A stretch of 64,000 nucleotides of DNA from the NCBI GenBank assembly GCA_008508345.1, contig QNGE01003275.1, forward strand, positions 7,585 through 71,584, given 5' to 3'. The notes below the pieces were generated by a model that saw only the letters and a program-made list of their open reading frames with translations, was not told the origin of the DNA and did not search any database. The DNA is from Paragonimus westermani (lineage: Eukaryota; Platyhelminthes; Trematoda; Plagiorchiida; Troglotrematidae). The translations under genes and the position numbers were made by a program. Shown here one piece after another: positions 11,911-22,600 of this stretch (the first letter of the stretch is position 1; each line of letters opens with the position of its first letter).

Positions 11911-14900
11911 CTGAAAAAGTAAAGATATCGTCATGTTACCACATGCATCTTGGGCTGTTGTGCGCGCTCGTGTTGAGTGGACCGTTTTTGCTTTGCGCAA
12001 CATAAGCACCCCTTAAAGTATTCCTTGGGCACATTATCAGAAGTGGTTGCGTATTCCACCCTGCCATGTTCCCGTACTATTTTCGTGACAAAGAAAAGGT
12101 ATATACAGATCAAATCCAGTAAAAACCATTTGACTGTATGCATCTGAATGCAAACTTCTTGTGTGCACCGCGATAGGTAATTTGTCCAGCAACTATGCTT
12201 GTCACGAGTCGTTCCATCTTATCCCAAAGTAGAGCTCCAACAATGGGGGCGCGGATATCCCGGAAGTAATCAGCCTGAAAGAACATTAGCCGGTCACTAA
12301 ACTTTCCACTCACTATTGCAGAGTGGAACTGTGAATCCAAACTTTTCTATAAACTTCCTGTAATGCGTTACTGACGTCACAGATTAAGACAAAGACGGTG
12401 TCGTTTTATTCGATAATTGCGTTATTTCTGCAGACATTCGTTCCATGGTGATCCAAAATGTGTTTATCTGTACGTTGAGAAGGTGAGGTAGCTTTGAGGG
12501 GGTACATCCGGTACAAAGTAGGATTCGTTACCATTTAACTGTGTCAAAAAAGACGAACGTAGGTGTAAATCAGTCTCAATGGCTTGTTCTTTTAAGCCAC
12601 TTCCTGCAAGTAATTAAGACTGAAGCAGCGTTTCTTCACTACTGTGCTTATGGACGATTGTCTATGCATCTTGAAATATGCCGCCAATCAATATTGGATG
12701 CTCCATTGTAACAAATGTCCCATCGGGGCTGCATGACGAATGTGAATATCTCATTGGAGTACGCTCACACTGTTCTTTTCGCACTACGGTCTTCATCTCT
12801 GTCATCGTTTGGGAATCGTGGTTGTTTACTGGTAATATGTCAACAAACTGCAGTGATTACCCTACACTGGTCGTCTTATGAGTGAAGTAACGCGCCTTTT
12901 TCTTGCTAAAACTTTCTATCCTAGCTTGAATGATTTACTCGGACCCTAGCTGCACGGCTTCACCCAGTCTACTAGCGCGGAGTCAGGGAGAACACGACTG
13001 CGTAGAAAACGCGCTGTTATACTAATGACCAGTTCAACAAATGAATGTAGTGCATGTCAATATATATCGCCTAATATAGCCAACTACACGTTGAACCAAT
13101 GTACAGTGATTTGGGCCACTTCGCGATTAGGTGGCCCAGTATGACCAGTTTCATAGGTGTTGCACTCTGATTGGTTTAACCGGCCAGCACGATACTCACG
13201 CCCACTTTTACGCCTCATCCTGGTTGGTTTAAGTGGAAAACTTTTCACGCTAGTGTTTGGTTGATGAACGATATCGTCAGCCTACACGGATGACCTGATT
13301 AGTTTGTTATGATGCACGATTTGTCAGCCGTCACCAATGACCTGATTAGGTTATTTTGATGATGTCCTTTCTTAACAAGGAATCAACCCTTTTTATTGTA
13401 GAAAGGAGGTTTCCGGATGTGTACCGCACTTCCATCCCTCTAGCATGTTCCAAGTCAACTGTGATGAAATATTGCTGTTTGTTATAAAGTAACCTCACTT
13501 ACTTGTGGTAACCATGTGGTAACTCGCAACTTTGGAGCGTCTGTGTTTAATTACAAGCGTCTCTATGCAAAATTGCTGACTGCTGCTTTGACGACTTGAA
13601 AGGTCTAACAACATTAATATGCAACTGGTTGGCTACTTCATTAGCCTTCATCAATGACGTATCACATGGCAGGCGTAAGAGGGTATTTTGCAAACCGAAA
13701 TGGACATAATCCCGACCAGCTTGTAATTTCAAAAGGCAATCACGAGGTGCACTCAGCAGAGAACGAACCTTGGTTGGCATAAGCCTTACCAAATATTGTT
13801 TATTTGTAAAAATACTGTAATTGCTTCCCCGAGATTATTATATTTCGACAATCATTCTGTCAAACATCTTACCCTGTTGGACACTGCTCCACATTCCGCT
13901 GTGGTTGATCAATCGCTAGTACATGTACCACTGCAAACAACATCATCTAAAGGGAGAGTATAACACATGAAAAAACTCTTACCCTTCCTTGGTACTGTCC
14001 TAATGATACCACCTTCAAACCGATCACTGAATCGTGTACCGTAATTTCCAACAATCGACAATCCTCTTTGGTGGCAGTTATATTGAATTATTATGTACCT
14101 CGACTTCAACACATTCTCAGCTAGCTGCGGTGAACAATAGGATGGCACTTGTAAACTACAGTTAAACACATTATCGTGCAACACCAAACAACAGAATTAA
14201 GTTCTTCAAGTATTACATTTCGTCATCGAACTCATCCAATGTGTACCACATTTGTTCAGCAAGGAATGAACAAGCGATATCGAATGCATTTTCAAAGAAA
14301 CTGCGCGCAGATTTATTTGTACGTATGCTTACCCATCGCCAATTTTTTTCACACGATCGTGTATGGTGGTAATTTATTACTGCTTGAGAAATCACGTCCC
14401 AGATAAGATGAACGCACAACTGGAAGCTCACTTTGATAATAAAACCCTCAGGGTTTGCTAACGGTTGGTGTACATATCGATTTGAAACAGCCCACGTCGA
14501 CAGAGCTACCGACCCACGAATGAACGCGTTATCCGGTCCCGGTCACAACTATGCCATGTGGTACAACAGATTTATCCAATCAACGAGGCCCAACTTACTA
14601 ATCACTTCCATCCGCCCTGCATCATCGGGCCTTGCAATGTGAGGTTCCAACACCTTGATTAGTCATCTCTACAACATCGAGCAACAACCGTGCACAGGTG
14701 GCAACGTGCAGCAATTGACAATTCACCACCGCACTGCCCCCCAAATTGACCATATTTTATGCGGAATTTTCGGGTGATTGTGTCCACAGGGTTGTTCCGT
14801 ACACTGTTGTCAGTCTGGCGACGCCCACATGTATGTACATTCCTACTTGATGACGTACGTTAAGGTATTTTGAGCGAGTGTGGTATAAACTGTGGTGGAC

Positions 14901-15481
14901 TTCGGCTTAACCAGACGGATAAACGGCCAACAGAAATTTGCTAGCTCACTTTCTGCTTGATTGCACGATTCGGGCTATAACCAGAACGACATCCTACAAC
15001 AAATTTAATGCCTTCTAACCTCGCTTATATATTTAAACATCACGACCAAAACCCATACTTATAACGCACCCCACTGAGCACATGCTTGATGTTATACGCG
15101 AACAGACTGAACCTTCATAGTTTCTGCGTAAGCCGCTGCGACGGCAGAATAGACGCTCGTCACTGTTGCGTCCCAACGAACGCAGAAGAACGAACTATGA
15201 AAACGGGAGATCATACTTTTAGTTTAGGATTTAAACAACCTAGGCTGCTCTCCGTTCACTCGCCTAGGTCCAATGTGTGTTTTGCCGACCCACTGCCAAG
15301 AGCAGTCTGATATAAAGACATTATCAAATCAAACCACACTACCAATGAAATCGTTTCTTTTGCCACTCTACGTGCCGCACGATCCCATTTCCATCTTTGA
15401 CTCATTGAATCCATCACCTGATTTGGTAATGTACGTTCCTTTCCAACTTCGAGGGATAATTGCGTTAGTCTCGAAAGGCAC
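11758..15481 (-). CDS. Gene B: candidate multi-exon gene, unknown product with hydrophobic C-terminus
   Basis: A - strand series of open frames is bounded by plausible splice sites. Proposed exons in transcript order are 15481-15372, about 14423-14333, 14124-13983, 13814-13790 (25 nt), 13751-13613, 12328-12169, 12076-11940 and 11910-11758 (stop). From 14124 to 13613, and again from 12328 to the stop, phases agree at every junction; the join between these two blocks is less certain. Introns of 38 nt (13752-13789) and 29 nt (11911-11939) are very short, as known for flatworms. The predicted chain contains LAENVLKSRYIIIQYNCHQR, VGNYGTRFSDRFEGGIIRTV and VGALLWDKMERLVTSIVAGQ. It ends in a roughly 20-residue hydrophobic segment (YLFTLLFLYTTLVLTSVV) preceded by possible N-glycosylation sites, which fits a tail-anchored or membrane-bound protein. 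No domain is recognised. The 5' exon is uncertain because two frames are open there. Joining some of these exons into one gene is inference. Confidence 0.4.
11940..12076 (-). CDS. Gene B exon
   Basis: It starts after the acceptor ACGAAAATAG, takes two bases into the codon split with exon 12169-12328, and stays open for 45 codons (REHGRVEYATTSDNVPKEYF, then a Cys/Lys-rich part). The donor is read as GTAACA, giving a 29-nt intron to the last exon. A slightly different donor (GTGGTA, three bases earlier) would keep the frame. Confidence 0.4.
12169..12328 (-). CDS. Gene B exon (best supported)
   Basis: The exon has 53 codons plus one base, between the acceptor GGATTCACAG and the donor GTGCAC. 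It contains SDRLMFFQADYFRDIRAPIV and the amphipathic stretch that follows. An alternative acceptor lies inside it (TTCTTTCAG before codon GCT at about 12274), which would shorten it by 18 codons in the same frame. The leftover base joins the next exon (12076) in frame. Confidence 0.5.
12400..13540. other. Intron of gene B or non-coding, with a ~48-bp tandem duplication
   Basis: No coding signal is seen. Positions 13263-13310 and 13311-13360 are two diverged copies of a roughly 48-bp unit (GATGaaCGATatcGTCAGCC...GACCTGATTAG). The related phrase TTGGTTTAA..GG recurs at about 13172 and 13223. Confidence 0.45.
13613..13814 (-). CDS. Gene B micro-exon, 38-nt intron and following exon
   Basis: Exon 13814-13790 (25 nt) is followed by intron 13789-13752 (38 nt, GTAAGG..CTGAG) and an exon from 13751 that stays open for 46 codons (APRDCLLKLQAGRDYVHFGL...). 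The phases match the upstream exon. The donor at 13613 (GTTGTT) is weak and chosen only because it leads in frame to exon 12328. Confidence 0.4.
13983..14124 (-). CDS. Gene B exon
   Basis: The acceptor TTGTTCACCGCAG and donor GTAAGAG are both close to consensus. The exon has 47 codons plus one base and contains the stretch YIIIQYNCHQRGLSIVGNYG. It joins in phase to the 25-nt micro-exon at 13790-13814. Confidence 0.5.
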
Positions 15482-15639
15482 CTGCAGGAATATTTGTTAA
15501 TAGTTATGGTACTTGTAATACCACCCGAAATACATTTCCCTTGACCGACCAGGAGGCATGAAGAAAGAAGAGTTTCAATCGCCAACACACTCAGGAGAGT
15601 TGAGCAGATGACAATTTCCTTTTCACACCACATTTTCAG

Positions 15640-15879
15640 ATCCGTGTGTTAACAAAAGACTATTGTGGGAGGACAGTAGCCCAAATCGTGCGCAAATTCT
15701 GTGCTTTCGTTTTCGAAAACGAAGTCATTGGTGAGGTAAACTGGCTAGGTATTGATAAAGGAGCCCGTTTGATGGGTACTCCGTTGTATGAACCAACTGC
15801 TTGCAGATACCATTCAAATTGTCCTATGACACATAGCACTGCTTGTCTCTACACGCCGCTGATACCCGTACATAAATAG
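15640..15879 (+). CDS. Exon-like open frame, possible DUF4806/BEN-like fragment
   Basis: After a clean acceptor (CACATTTTCAG, 15629-15639) the + strand is open for 79 codons. It begins IRVLTKDYCGRTVAQIVRKF and continues through a NWLGIDKGARLM segment. The pattern of a helical VxxIVRKxxxxVF region followed by NWxG and a basic stretch recalls the C-terminal core of DUF4806 or BEN-type domains, but this is an impression from memory and weak. A donor-like GTGAGG at 15731 would end the exon after 30 codons. It runs against gene B, so it would belong to another transcript or to a captured fragment. Confidence 0.35.
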   Translation: MRVLTKDYCGRTVAQIVRKFCAFVFENEVIGEVNWLGIDKGARLMGTPLYEPTACRYHSNCPMTHSTACLYTPLIPVHK

Positions 15880-16690
15880 TTGTGCAGTTTATGTCGGTTT
15901 GGACAGCGGACTGGTCCCGAAGTTGAAACATCATTGTGTGGCTCCCACCGCATTGACGGTCATCGCGACCGGACAGTGGTCGTTCACAATTATCCCCACA
16001 CGACAGGGTGGTGGTGAATCAACCATCGTCCTGTCTGGAGTCCGCAGATGAGACAATTATCAGACAGGGTACTAGTTTTGTCCGGTCTGTCTGAATGATA
16101 TCAAAAACAATGAGACAGACCTACACGAGAAGGTGATGGCGCCGTGCTGTTTTTGCCACCGTAAATAAATTAGGTAATATACACCCGGTGATTGCACACC
16201 ATTATCAGGCTAGTTTGGAATAAAAACACCTAGGCACAATGTGAATAAAACTGATTTTATAATGTTTTCATAATTTGCAACTATTAGCGACATAGACGCA
16301 GTTTAATCGATTTCAGTTTTTCATTGTATGTTCCTATCCGTTCCTATTCACTTTACGAGTCGATTCCTAACATCTGCACTATTTACAACTGTCAACCCCA
16401 GAGACGCTATTCAGCTGGTTTCGGTTCTCCTGTGCTAATGATTTAAATCTTCCGATTGTTTTCACCGCAGTAGCTTTTTCGTGATCGTTAAGCGTTTCAC
16501 TTCTTTTCTGCCATCTGTAACTCACACGTTGTAGATTTAAACCGTGTTTCGGGTTATCGATAGCATAATATTTCAGAATAATGTGTAATATGGACTGAAC
16601 GTCACTCAAAATTGATAATGGCTGTCGCATTCTTATAGACCCTTCAGTCGGCTGCTTTGGAAAATACCCACTAGTCTCAAGTTCCTTCCT
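15880..16690. other. Non-coding stretch, nothing recognised
   Basis: AT-rich sequence on both sides of a few GC-richer phrases. The repeated words CAGACAGGG and GAGACA at 16040-16120 are too short to call a repeat. No gene is seen. Confidence 0.35.
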
Positions 16691-16800
16691 TGTTAGAGCT
16701 CGTCAGTAGTGCACACCCTTGTCACGACTAGAACTCTAGCTACGCTTTCACGAGGCAACGTGTTGACCGCTGCACTACTGACCTCAAATTAGGCAAGACT
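16690..16800 (-). mobile_element. tRNA-derived SINE (family 1), degraded copy
   Basis: On the - strand the phrases GCAGCGGTCAACACG (A-box-like) and GAGTTCTAGTCGTGAC (decayed B box) precede GTGTGCACTACTGACGAGCTC. The same order occurs in the copies at 39.4-39.6 kb and about 60.95 kb. Too diverged from a cloverleaf to be a functional tRNA gene. Confidence 0.6.
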
Positions 16801-17079
16801 GAATCTCCGGATGTTGAAACACAGCCATATACATTTATAAGTAATTATCAGGTCGTCTGATCTCCTCGAAAGAAGGCACAGTAACCGTTCTGTTAACTCC
16901 AATCATCGGTCCCTCAACCTGGACTACTATCCAAGTTGAAATCGCAGAAATCATTAACTTGTTCAAAGATATTTTGATTACTGATAAGTAATAATGGATT
17001 CTGCTTTTATATGAACTGAAAATTAGTCACAGTTTGGACGTGGCTGGGTGTTTACGTATGAAGATGCAGTCGTATCTAA

Positions 17080-17130
17080 TGTGAGGTCAGTGGTGCAGTG
17101 GTCAACACGGTTGGCCGGAGTTCACTTAGA
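17080..17130 (+). mobile_element. tRNA-derived SINE (family 1), partial copy
   Basis: The phrase GTGGTGCAGTGGTCAACACGG, followed by GGCCGGAGTTCA, corresponds to the A box and start of the B box of the family-1 SINE, in the opposite orientation to the copy 300 bp upstream. Confidence 0.5.
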
Positions 17131-17378
17131 TTTCTCTTGTTTTGTTCAACAGATAATTTCGTTGTTAAGAAGCATTGAAAGTATGACGGAATCGGTACAA
17201 GTCTCTTAAACTGACTACGAGAATATGATTTGAACAAAGCAGTTAGAACACAAAAACTGGTAGATGCAAGCATTTCGTATTGACTCCTCAGTGTCAAATT
17301 TACAATAACATGGATGGGCTATTTTTATAACAAACGAATTGAGGGGCGGATAATTAATAAGCGGGTTAGGATAAGTCA

Positions 17379-19290
17379 TTAAGTCCAAGGAAGGGTCAAG
17401 TTCACGAACAGTTGTTTCTGAACACAGAGAGCTGGTTTGAGTCGATTAATTGCAATTGCTTCAGCAAACCGTAAGAATCTCGGGTTAGGATGACGCAACA
17501 GGATTCTGAGTGCACAAGATGGATCGATAGCGTTACCGGTGGTCAGGACGTGTCGAGCGACTGAGGAAATTGGCTGTTTACGCGTTTCAGCAACACTGCC
17601 ATTCTCCGGTGACACGAACTTCTGTACCCATTTTGGTAAATGCTCCTTCATTCTGGAGCTCAAGCATCTTTCGGTTCTGCCTATGTAACGTTCTCCGCAG
17701 TTACATACAAATTGGCAAACACAATGTGAAGTGGCACCGGAAGGCTGATCTCCTTTGACTGAAGGCACTGGTAGCTTCTGAGTCCGAGCGATTACACGGA
17801 GTTCAGCTGCATTGAACGTTAACTTAACTGAACTTCTTGATCGCTATGTTGTTTGACGCATGATATAATCACCCCTAAAAGGCAGTTCTACGGAGACTCT
17901 CTTTTTCTCTACAGTGACCACCCCTTTGGGTGGTACTTTTTGTCTACTGTGCCTATCTATGAACCTTCTGGGCTAACCATTTGATTGTAGGACAGACGTA
18001 ATCAGGTCTAGTTCCTCCGCGACGCTGTCAGGCGTACAGATTCGCCTTGCTCGTGTGAACGGAGTATTTACTAGTGCTCTTTTGTACTGGATCGGTGTGA
18101 AACGACTAAAGTTTAGGTATTGACCTGACCGTGTGGGTTTCCTATAAACGGTTCTTCTAACCGAGCCATCTTCCCGACGACTTATTAGGATATCTAGAAA
18201 TGGCAGACAGTTGCCGACCTCAAATTCACAAGTGACCTTTAAACTAGAATGACAACTATTTAGACGTTGCACCAGGTTATATATCATCTGTTTAGATCGG
18301 CTGAAAATTAATGTGTCGTCGACGTAACGCTTGTAATATGACAAGTTTTCTATCTCCGTAGCTAGTTGTTGCTTGATTTTTAGCATGAAAAAGTCTGCTA
18401 AGATGGGACCCAGTGGACATCCAATGGCTACTCCGTCTATTTGACGGTAGGACTGTTCAAGAAAACGAAAACTGACATTCTCAGTACAGAGCGGCAAAGT
18501 TTCCTTCAATATGTCGGTGGGAAGTGGCAACGAAGTGCGACTTATTTCCACGAGCTCACAAATGTATTCAACCGTTTAATGCAGCGGGACATTTGTGAAA
18601 AGTGACTGAACATCTATGGAGCACATCAGTTTGTTAGCAAGATTGGTTCTGTCCAGGTTACTGATCACTTCAAAGGAATCTTTGATGGAGTATGTCTGAA
18701 ATTCCTATTTTACTGGGATTAGAATAATGACCAGCCAGCGTGCTAATTTGTGGTAAGCTGAGTTTGTCAGTGCTAAAATTGGCCTAAGTGGCATCCCAGA
18801 CTTGTGAGTCTTTTGTAGGCCGTAAAGTTGAGGTGTTGACGATCCGCACGGCTTGAGAGACTTATAGGTTACTTCATCAATAATCCGCAACTGCAAGAGC
18901 AGCTGAAGATGTCGTCCTATGCGATCCCCTATTTCGCTAATGTTGTCCACTCTCTCTATTCGTCGAAACTTTGTTTGAGCATCAAAAATTGATAACATCT
19001 TCTGTACATACCCATCCTTGTCTAGAATGACGGCCCAGAACCCTTGTCAGGCTGAGGTATAACCACTTTTTTGACTTAAGTTCTCTTAACGATTGCAGGT
19101 GTTGCCTCGTGATAGCACACCGACTATTGATTGGAGTCCTGGTAAACCCATAAGCTCTATCGGTGAACTTAGTCTGTAACCGACCTAGATTGTCAGCACT
19201 AGTTGGTCAAAGATCAAACAACTGATCCATATGGTTTTCTAATAGATACTTATTGATATGTCTGATGATGGGTAAGTGAACAACAGTCAA
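17379..19290 (-). mobile_element. Penelope-like element: reverse transcriptase plus GIY-YIG endonuclease, broken by frameshifts
   Basis: Read on the - strand, the order is: a VVIPQPDKG region at about 19070; an RT N-terminal block at 18998-18705 (PQLYGLQKTHKSGMPLRPIL); an RT palm block at 18551-17973 with IGCPLGPILADFFM, the catalytic YVDDT, and PFLDILISR followed by VYRKPT; then a C-terminal domain at 17768-17379 with YIGRTERCLSSRMKEHLPKW. The KTHK and VYRKPT motifs together with a C-terminal GIY-YIG-type nuclease identify a Penelope-like retroelement. The blocks lie in different frames with stops between them, so it is inactive, although the 192-codon palm block is uninterrupted. The canonical GIY part is weak. 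The element ends only about 240 bp before the ATG of gene A, in the opposite direction. Confidence 0.9.
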
Positions 19291-19532
19291 CTAAATCGTT
19301 CGAGTGAATTCGTAGTCCAAAAATGAGTAGGCAGTCGCTATTATTCCAAGTATTATTCACCACTACCCTAATTTTGGTTTTTTAATTTGATAGCGTGGTG
19401 AACTTCACTAATTCATGTTGATTTGTTCCCGACGGTGGTTACATAACACGCAGAAACAACTGCATTGTTTATTTCCTAATCTTGGTTCCACTTCAAAATC
19501 ATTCTGCATGATTACTGGTGTTTACACAAAAA

Positions 19533-19622
19533 ATGGCTTACACACTGCGACAACTGAAGGAGTCTTTAATCCACGAATTCAATTTGACGGATATGAGGAA
19601 AGAATTGGACAGAAATGAATCG
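19533..19622 (+). CDS. Gene A exon 1 (start codon)
   Basis: ATG at 19533 and 30 codons (MAYTLRQLKESLIHEFNLTD...), ending at donor GTGAGT in phase 0. The next intron is only 35 nt. Any 5' untranslated exon or trans-spliced leader site was not identified. Confidence 0.65.
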
Positions 19623-22600
19623 GTGAGTTTGCTGTTGGATGTACCGACTGACTTCAGTTGGACCGCTTACTGAATGATCTGGACAATCAGTGGCTAGATC
19701 TGTCGGTGAAGTTTGCTGAAATGGATTACGTAAGAGTGTTTGCGTCCATATCTTTATTAGCACTGGAGGATCCAGAAAAAGTTGAAAATTTCTGCAAAGC
19801 CATCGTTTCGCTCCTTGTACGAGATGCTACCATTAACAAGATCGATTCCAAGAAAAAAAGTGATATTATTTTCCATGATTTACTGAATAGTCTCACAGAT
19901 AATTCGAGGTAGGTTAGTCGAATTCATTTAGTCCCTCTTTGTTTGGGAGGAATATCAAGAAAATCGTGACTGACATATCAGGTAGCAGTGAGAAGTCGGA
20001 ACACGTTGACGATAAGACCAAACTCCCAACAAATCTTCCCAGTCTAGCTCTGAAAGAAGAGGTCTGTTTCAGTTAAAATTTCACCGTAAAACAAATTCAT
20101 TTATTCCGATAGATCGTTTCACCTTTGGCGAACGTTCTGGAGGAATTGTACTACGAACAAGATGGTTCGTCCAAATTATTTTCCTGTCCTTATATTAACT
20201 CACTGTTTTTAAAAGAGTTTTTGATTCGGGACTTCCTTGAATATGCAAGGCGATTTAAAGGTTATCAAGATTTTTCAAGCTGCCTTACTGCCAACAGCAA
20301 CGGAACTACTACCCGCGGTGATCTTGATGCGCTATGTGTACGTGATATTTTCGGAAGTCTGACGAGGCGTATGTATTACAACTCTGAGCTTCTTTTATCC
20401 AGTTCAAGATGACAAGATGCATCGCTAGATTAGATTCAGTCCTGAATATCCTTATGTATAGTTGTGTATGTATATATGTTTAAGCCATGGTAACAAACAA
20501 CGAAATGAACGGGATTCATGCAGGTGCGGTCAGGTTGGGGCAAACGGTTTCACTGCCAGGGCAACCAAATTGATTGCGTCAGCAGTTGTCAACAGAGGAC
20601 CGGTGTGTGACGCTGAGTTACAACGCACTTGAAAATGTCAACGTATTAGGGCTGCGATTGCACAGTATGTCCATAACTTGAGTGGCCGTGTCAACCACGT
20701 TGCGTGATGCGTTTAAGTGTTTCATGATCGAATTTCTGTTCGGGCGTTGGTATGTGGACTCGCGCTGAGTCATTGTCTCCAGTACGTAATTAGGGATGTG
20801 CTCTGTCCTTCCCTGTCTCAATTTTCAGTCCGTTCTGCCAATGTATGAATCACCTTAACTGTTAAATCGCTGCTGGCGATTTAGGGGTAATTCACTCCGT
20901 AACGCGTACTCGACGATTCTAGTAACGCTTATTCAGACGGTCAAGTTAACGATCCGGGAAGCGTCAGAATAGACTATCGGAAGGATTGGAATTTACACGG
21001 TACTACTGAACAAAACCACAATAAAAGTGCTATCTCACCTTGAATGTAAATTAATCGGACGCACAAATTATCTAACAAGAAGCAGTTCAAAATGGAACAA
21101 CCAAAACACGAATCCGCCAACGGCCACCAGTCAACGGGAAATAAGCTCATAAAAACACTGGGGTGCGGATGAAGGTGGGTATGTTTCAAACGGTATCAAG
21201 GAGGTAAGTTTCAATAGACAAGCAGTGACAGTTGTAAGAGAAAGAAAGTAAACACTGTGCAGTTATGGTACAAAATTCATCACAATCGTTTATAACACAC
21301 ACCAGAGACAACGAATTCACCGCGCTGCATCACCCCAAACAAAGATGACAAACGTACCGGACAAGGTTAAACAGATCCAGCACTAACTGTAGTTGGGTTG
21401 GCAGATGACAGAAAAGGCAGAGTTATCCAAAAAAACGACCAAGATATTCGAGTTTAATCTCGCGTGTGGAAAGTCACAAATGTAATTACGGTGTGGGATG
21501 AGTGCGACCAATAGTAGATTCCAACTTTTGGCTCACATCCGGCTGGGTGGATGTCCTACACCGTCCCATCAGCTTCCTGATCTGATTCATCCCATATTTC
21601 ACCGGGTGAAACCGTAAGCAGTATAGTCCATGGCACTTAATACAGGACAACACAGGCATCATTTTGGCTTTTGTCGCTGTGGCGTGCTCAACATAACACT
21701 GACAGAAACGATCGCGTGTTTCATGAAGGATACTTCGGCATTCCGCATAATTATGGAAGAATTTCAAGGAACCGATAAAAAGTTAGGCAGCATGTTCGGT
21801 TAAAATCCTGCTGGACAAATATATTGTCCGAGTCATGAAACTAGTTATCTCCCACTAATTTGGGCAAACAAGATCCTTCTAAATTCATAATTAAAACCAT
21901 CTTGGGATCACGGGCTATAAAGCGCCGAAGTGTGAATCAGGGGTAGTTGCATATTCGTTATAAATAGGTTGACAAATATGGTAGTTTAGAAGGACGTTCT
22001 CTGGAATCCACATTCATCAGTCGACACACGTGGACAGTGGCATATCAAACGACAACCCAGTGTAAAATACGACGGTTGTGATGTGTACTCAGTTTACTAG
22101 CTTTTTTCAATCAAAAACGTATTACATTATTTGATTGTCGGAAGAAAAGCATCTCAATGATAGGGTAAAACCACCGAATCGTGAACTTTGTGTCGTGTGA
22201 TTACAATCAACCAAAAATAGCGTCATCTCAACTGCAGCATAGTCTGTATATGCACAGTGAGCTTGGGAACCAGAAGTAGAACACAAGATCCTCCAATCGG
22301 TAGGTTGCTTAATCTGAATCAGTAAATCCATGTTTTGTTACCTATAAGTAGTGTGATAAGTTGCGTTATTTCGATGAAACCGAACTGTAAAAAATCTGGA
22401 TTTCAGCTGGATTCGAATCAACGACAGAAGCGGCATGCTCAGAAGTGGTAACTGTTTCACAAAGTGAGCTATAAAGTCAAGCCGCAGGCCCATGAACTTC
22501 ACATCTGAATTCACTTTTGCGTCCAATCCAACATAACTTCAGTGGTTTGCACTGTCACCGGTGGATTTCAACGTGGACTGTTTGAGAAATTCTCCATGGG

